DNA from: Salipiger aestuarii | Lineage (GTDB): Bacteria; Pseudomonadota; Alphaproteobacteria; Rhodobacterales; Rhodobacteraceae | Length of the DNA stretch: 64,000 nucleotides | Assembly (NCBI RefSeq): GCF_003259905.1 | Contig: NZ_QLMG01000017.1 | Location: 1-64,000, forward strand | Direction of reading: 5' to 3' | Part shown: one piece after another, positions 62,726 to 64,000 of the stretch | How the letters are laid out: each line of letters starts with the position of its first letter | How positions within the stretch are numbered: the first letter of the stretch is position 1 | Translations under genes and position numbers: made by a program | The notes under the pieces: generated by a model | Told to the model about the DNA's origin: nothing | The model's database searches: none | Seen by the model: only the letters and a program-made list of their open reading frames with translations

Positions 62726-63410
62726 GCGGCCTCGCGCTGCACCGCAGCAGCTTCGATATTGGTACCGCATGGCGAAACCCGGTAGTTAACCATAATCCGG
62801 GCAAGATCGGATCGGATTTGGCGAACCTCGCACTTCGGGGGTCACACGTCCAACGGGCCCCCGGTTCCGCGCCGTCCGGGAAGCGGGAAACACGCCACGT
62901 CAACCACGACCCCGAGGCGCTGCCGACGGGCGCGCGGCTGCGCCCCGACAACAGCTATCGCGATCCGACCGCCAGGCCTTGGGAGCTTCTGGCGCCGGCC
63001 AGGACCCGGGCGCGGCGCAGATGCCCTGTGCAACCGCCGCCACCGCCGGCTGCGGATCGGCGTCGCAACGCTGGTCCTTGTCCTCGCCTTCTTGTCGGTC
63101 CGGCAGGTCGCGTGATGTCTTTCGTGTCGGATTTCTTTATCGGAGAACCGTCCGAGATTGCCGTTGACCTCTGGTCCTGAGAGGCGTCGGGCGCGCGTGC
63201 TCTTTCTGGTGTAGGCAAAAGTGCGGTCGGTCAGCCGCGAACAGATCGTCGTCCTGAAACTGATGGATGCGCCCGAACATCATAGTTCGCGCAAGACGGG
63301 GCCGCCGTCGGCGGTGACACGGGGCACACCGCGCCACGATCTGCGGCCCTTCAGGAGGACGCGGCATCGGCCTGCGGCAGCCTGAAACCACGAGAGCAGG
63401 AGAAGACCCG
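62726..63410. other. Unassigned sequence between pseudogenes
   Basis: About 685 bases without an intact gene. A hydrophobic stretch near 63045-63115 (RLRIGVATLVLVLAFLSVRQVA in one frame) may be the remains of a membrane protein, possibly a permease associated with the binding-protein remnant that follows. Confidence 0.4.
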
Positions 63411-63650
63411 ATGTCTTTCACCGGCTGGATGAGAGGGCCAGTGCTTGTCGCGCTGTGCACGTTCAGCGCGGCGGCGACCGCTGCGGAGGGCACGAAGGCC
63501 GGCATCGCGACTTCGTCTGCCGTTGAGGTATACTGCCGCGATATGTGGCGGATGCGATGGGATATTTCGACAAAAGGGGCTGGAAGTCACCACCGGGACG
63601 GGGAAATCCGGCGCCATCATGGCGACGGTCATCGGCGGTCATGCGGCCCC
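63411..63650 (+). pseudogene. Truncated, frameshifted ABC substrate-binding protein (NMT1/SsuA-like)
   Basis: A good ribosome-binding site (AGCAGGAGAAG) and a signal peptide (PVLVALCTFSAAATAAEG) begin the frame at 63411. Reading through two frameshifts gives YVADAMGYFDK and then [23 protein letters not shown], the N-terminal lobe of a NMT1/SsuA-type binding protein. The homology stops abruptly at about 63650, where the antisense 3' end of the Acr3 gene begins, so a deletion or rearrangement removed the rest. Confidence 0.75.
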
Positions 63651-64000
63651 GCCGGGAAAGCGGCTGCGCGTGCGGTTGGCGAACGCCACGAGCGACAGCA
63701 TCACCGGCACTTCGACCAGTACGCCCACCACCGTGGCAAGCGCCGCGCCAGAGTTCAGGCCGAACAGCGAAATCGCCACCGCCACTGCCAGTTCGAAAAA
63801 ATTGGAGGTTCCGATCATCGCGCAAGGCGCTGCGATTCTGTGAGGCACGCGCAGCGCATAAGCCGCGCCATAAGCCAGCGCGAAAATGCCATAGCTCTGG
63901 ATCACGATGGGCACCGCGATCAGCGCGATCACGGCCGGACGGGCAAGGATCACCTGGCCCTGCAACCCGAACAGAATGGCGACTGTCGCCACCAGCCCGA
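63639..64000 (-). CDS. acr3: Acr3-type arsenite efflux protein, C-terminal part (runs off the window)
   Basis: The minus-strand frame is open to the right edge, giving about 120 C-terminal residues with three hydrophobic segments. [25 protein letters not shown] and [23 protein letters not shown] are hallmark sequences of Acr3 arsenite transporters (bile/arsenite/riboflavin family). The last codons (GGAA and stop) come from the adjacent rearranged binding-protein fragment, so the extreme C-terminus is chimeric but the core is intact. The N-terminus lies outside the window. Confidence 0.88.
   Translation of the reverse strand, partial: GLVATVAILFGLQGQVILARPAVIALIAVPIVIQSYGIFALAYGAAYALRVPHRIAAPCAMIGTSNFFELAVAVAISLFGLNSGAALATVVGVLVEVPVMLSLVAFANRTRSRFPGGAA

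Overview
The window is GC-rich DNA of an alphaproteobacterium, most likely a Rhodobacteraceae (Roseobacter-type) species. This rests on the tRNA-Phe sequence, the urea-type urtABCDE operon, the STAS-cheY-cheA-cheW-cheR-cheY-cheB-cheD chemotaxis order, the selD/oxidoreductase fusion beside mnmH, and the protein flavour generally. It is chromosomal core sequence interrupted by mobile DNA on the left and by decayed catabolic genes on the right.

Layout. (1) 1-271: tail end of an IS256/mutator-type transposase. (2) 806-23826: two different integrated elements in tandem at the 3' end of a tRNA-Phe(GAA) gene (23779-23853, minus strand), marked by three copies of the attachment core. Element 1 (about 12.6 kb) has primase-helicase, small and large (GpA-type) terminase, lambda-type portal, a protease/major-capsid fusion, a gpW-like joiner, a capsid cement protein, an AlpA-like regulator and an integrase. 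It also carries low-GC cargo (HEPN-like and DUF4062 proteins). Element 2 (about 10.4 kb) has a Prim-Pol, a RepA-like helicase, a HK97-type terminase, a head-closure protein, an HNH nuclease, HK97 major capsid, prohead protease, connector, portal, an AlpA-like regulator and an integrase. Neither has tail, tape-measure, baseplate, receptor-binding, holin or lysin genes, nor a clear CI-type repressor. This is the layout of capsid-forming phage satellites (cf-PICI-like): they would make their own heads, package their own DNA and need helper-phage tails. Their capsid and packaging modules belong to different families, so the two are independent acquisitions at one site.

(3) 24003-27199: tRNA 2-selenouridine synthase (mnmH) convergent with a selD/FAD-oxidoreductase fusion. 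(4) 27339-32349: four-gene carbohydrate-type ABC importer. (5) 32614-38810: urea/short-chain amide ABC importer urtABCDE. (6) 39289-43316: circularly permuted ATP-grasp, alpha-E, transglutaminase and Anbu proteasome-like protease, a recurrent peptide-synthesis/processing set. (7) 43494-50103: chemotaxis operon whose CheB has a degenerate receiver domain. (8) 50287-52892: a thiamine-diphosphate enzyme and a degenerate GGDEF protein.

(9) 52893-64000: a decayed accessory zone. An intact large RTX/cadherin-like secreted protein (55063-59088) and an intact 2-methylfumaryl-CoA isomerase-like CoA transferase (60857-62017) sit among recognisable wrecks of a UxaA-type dehydratase, a 3-hydroxyacyl-CoA dehydrogenase, a beta-ketoadipyl-CoA-type thiolase and an ABC substrate-binding protein. 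The window ends inside an Acr3-type arsenite exporter.

All functional calls come from reading translated sequence and motifs by eye; no database search was run.
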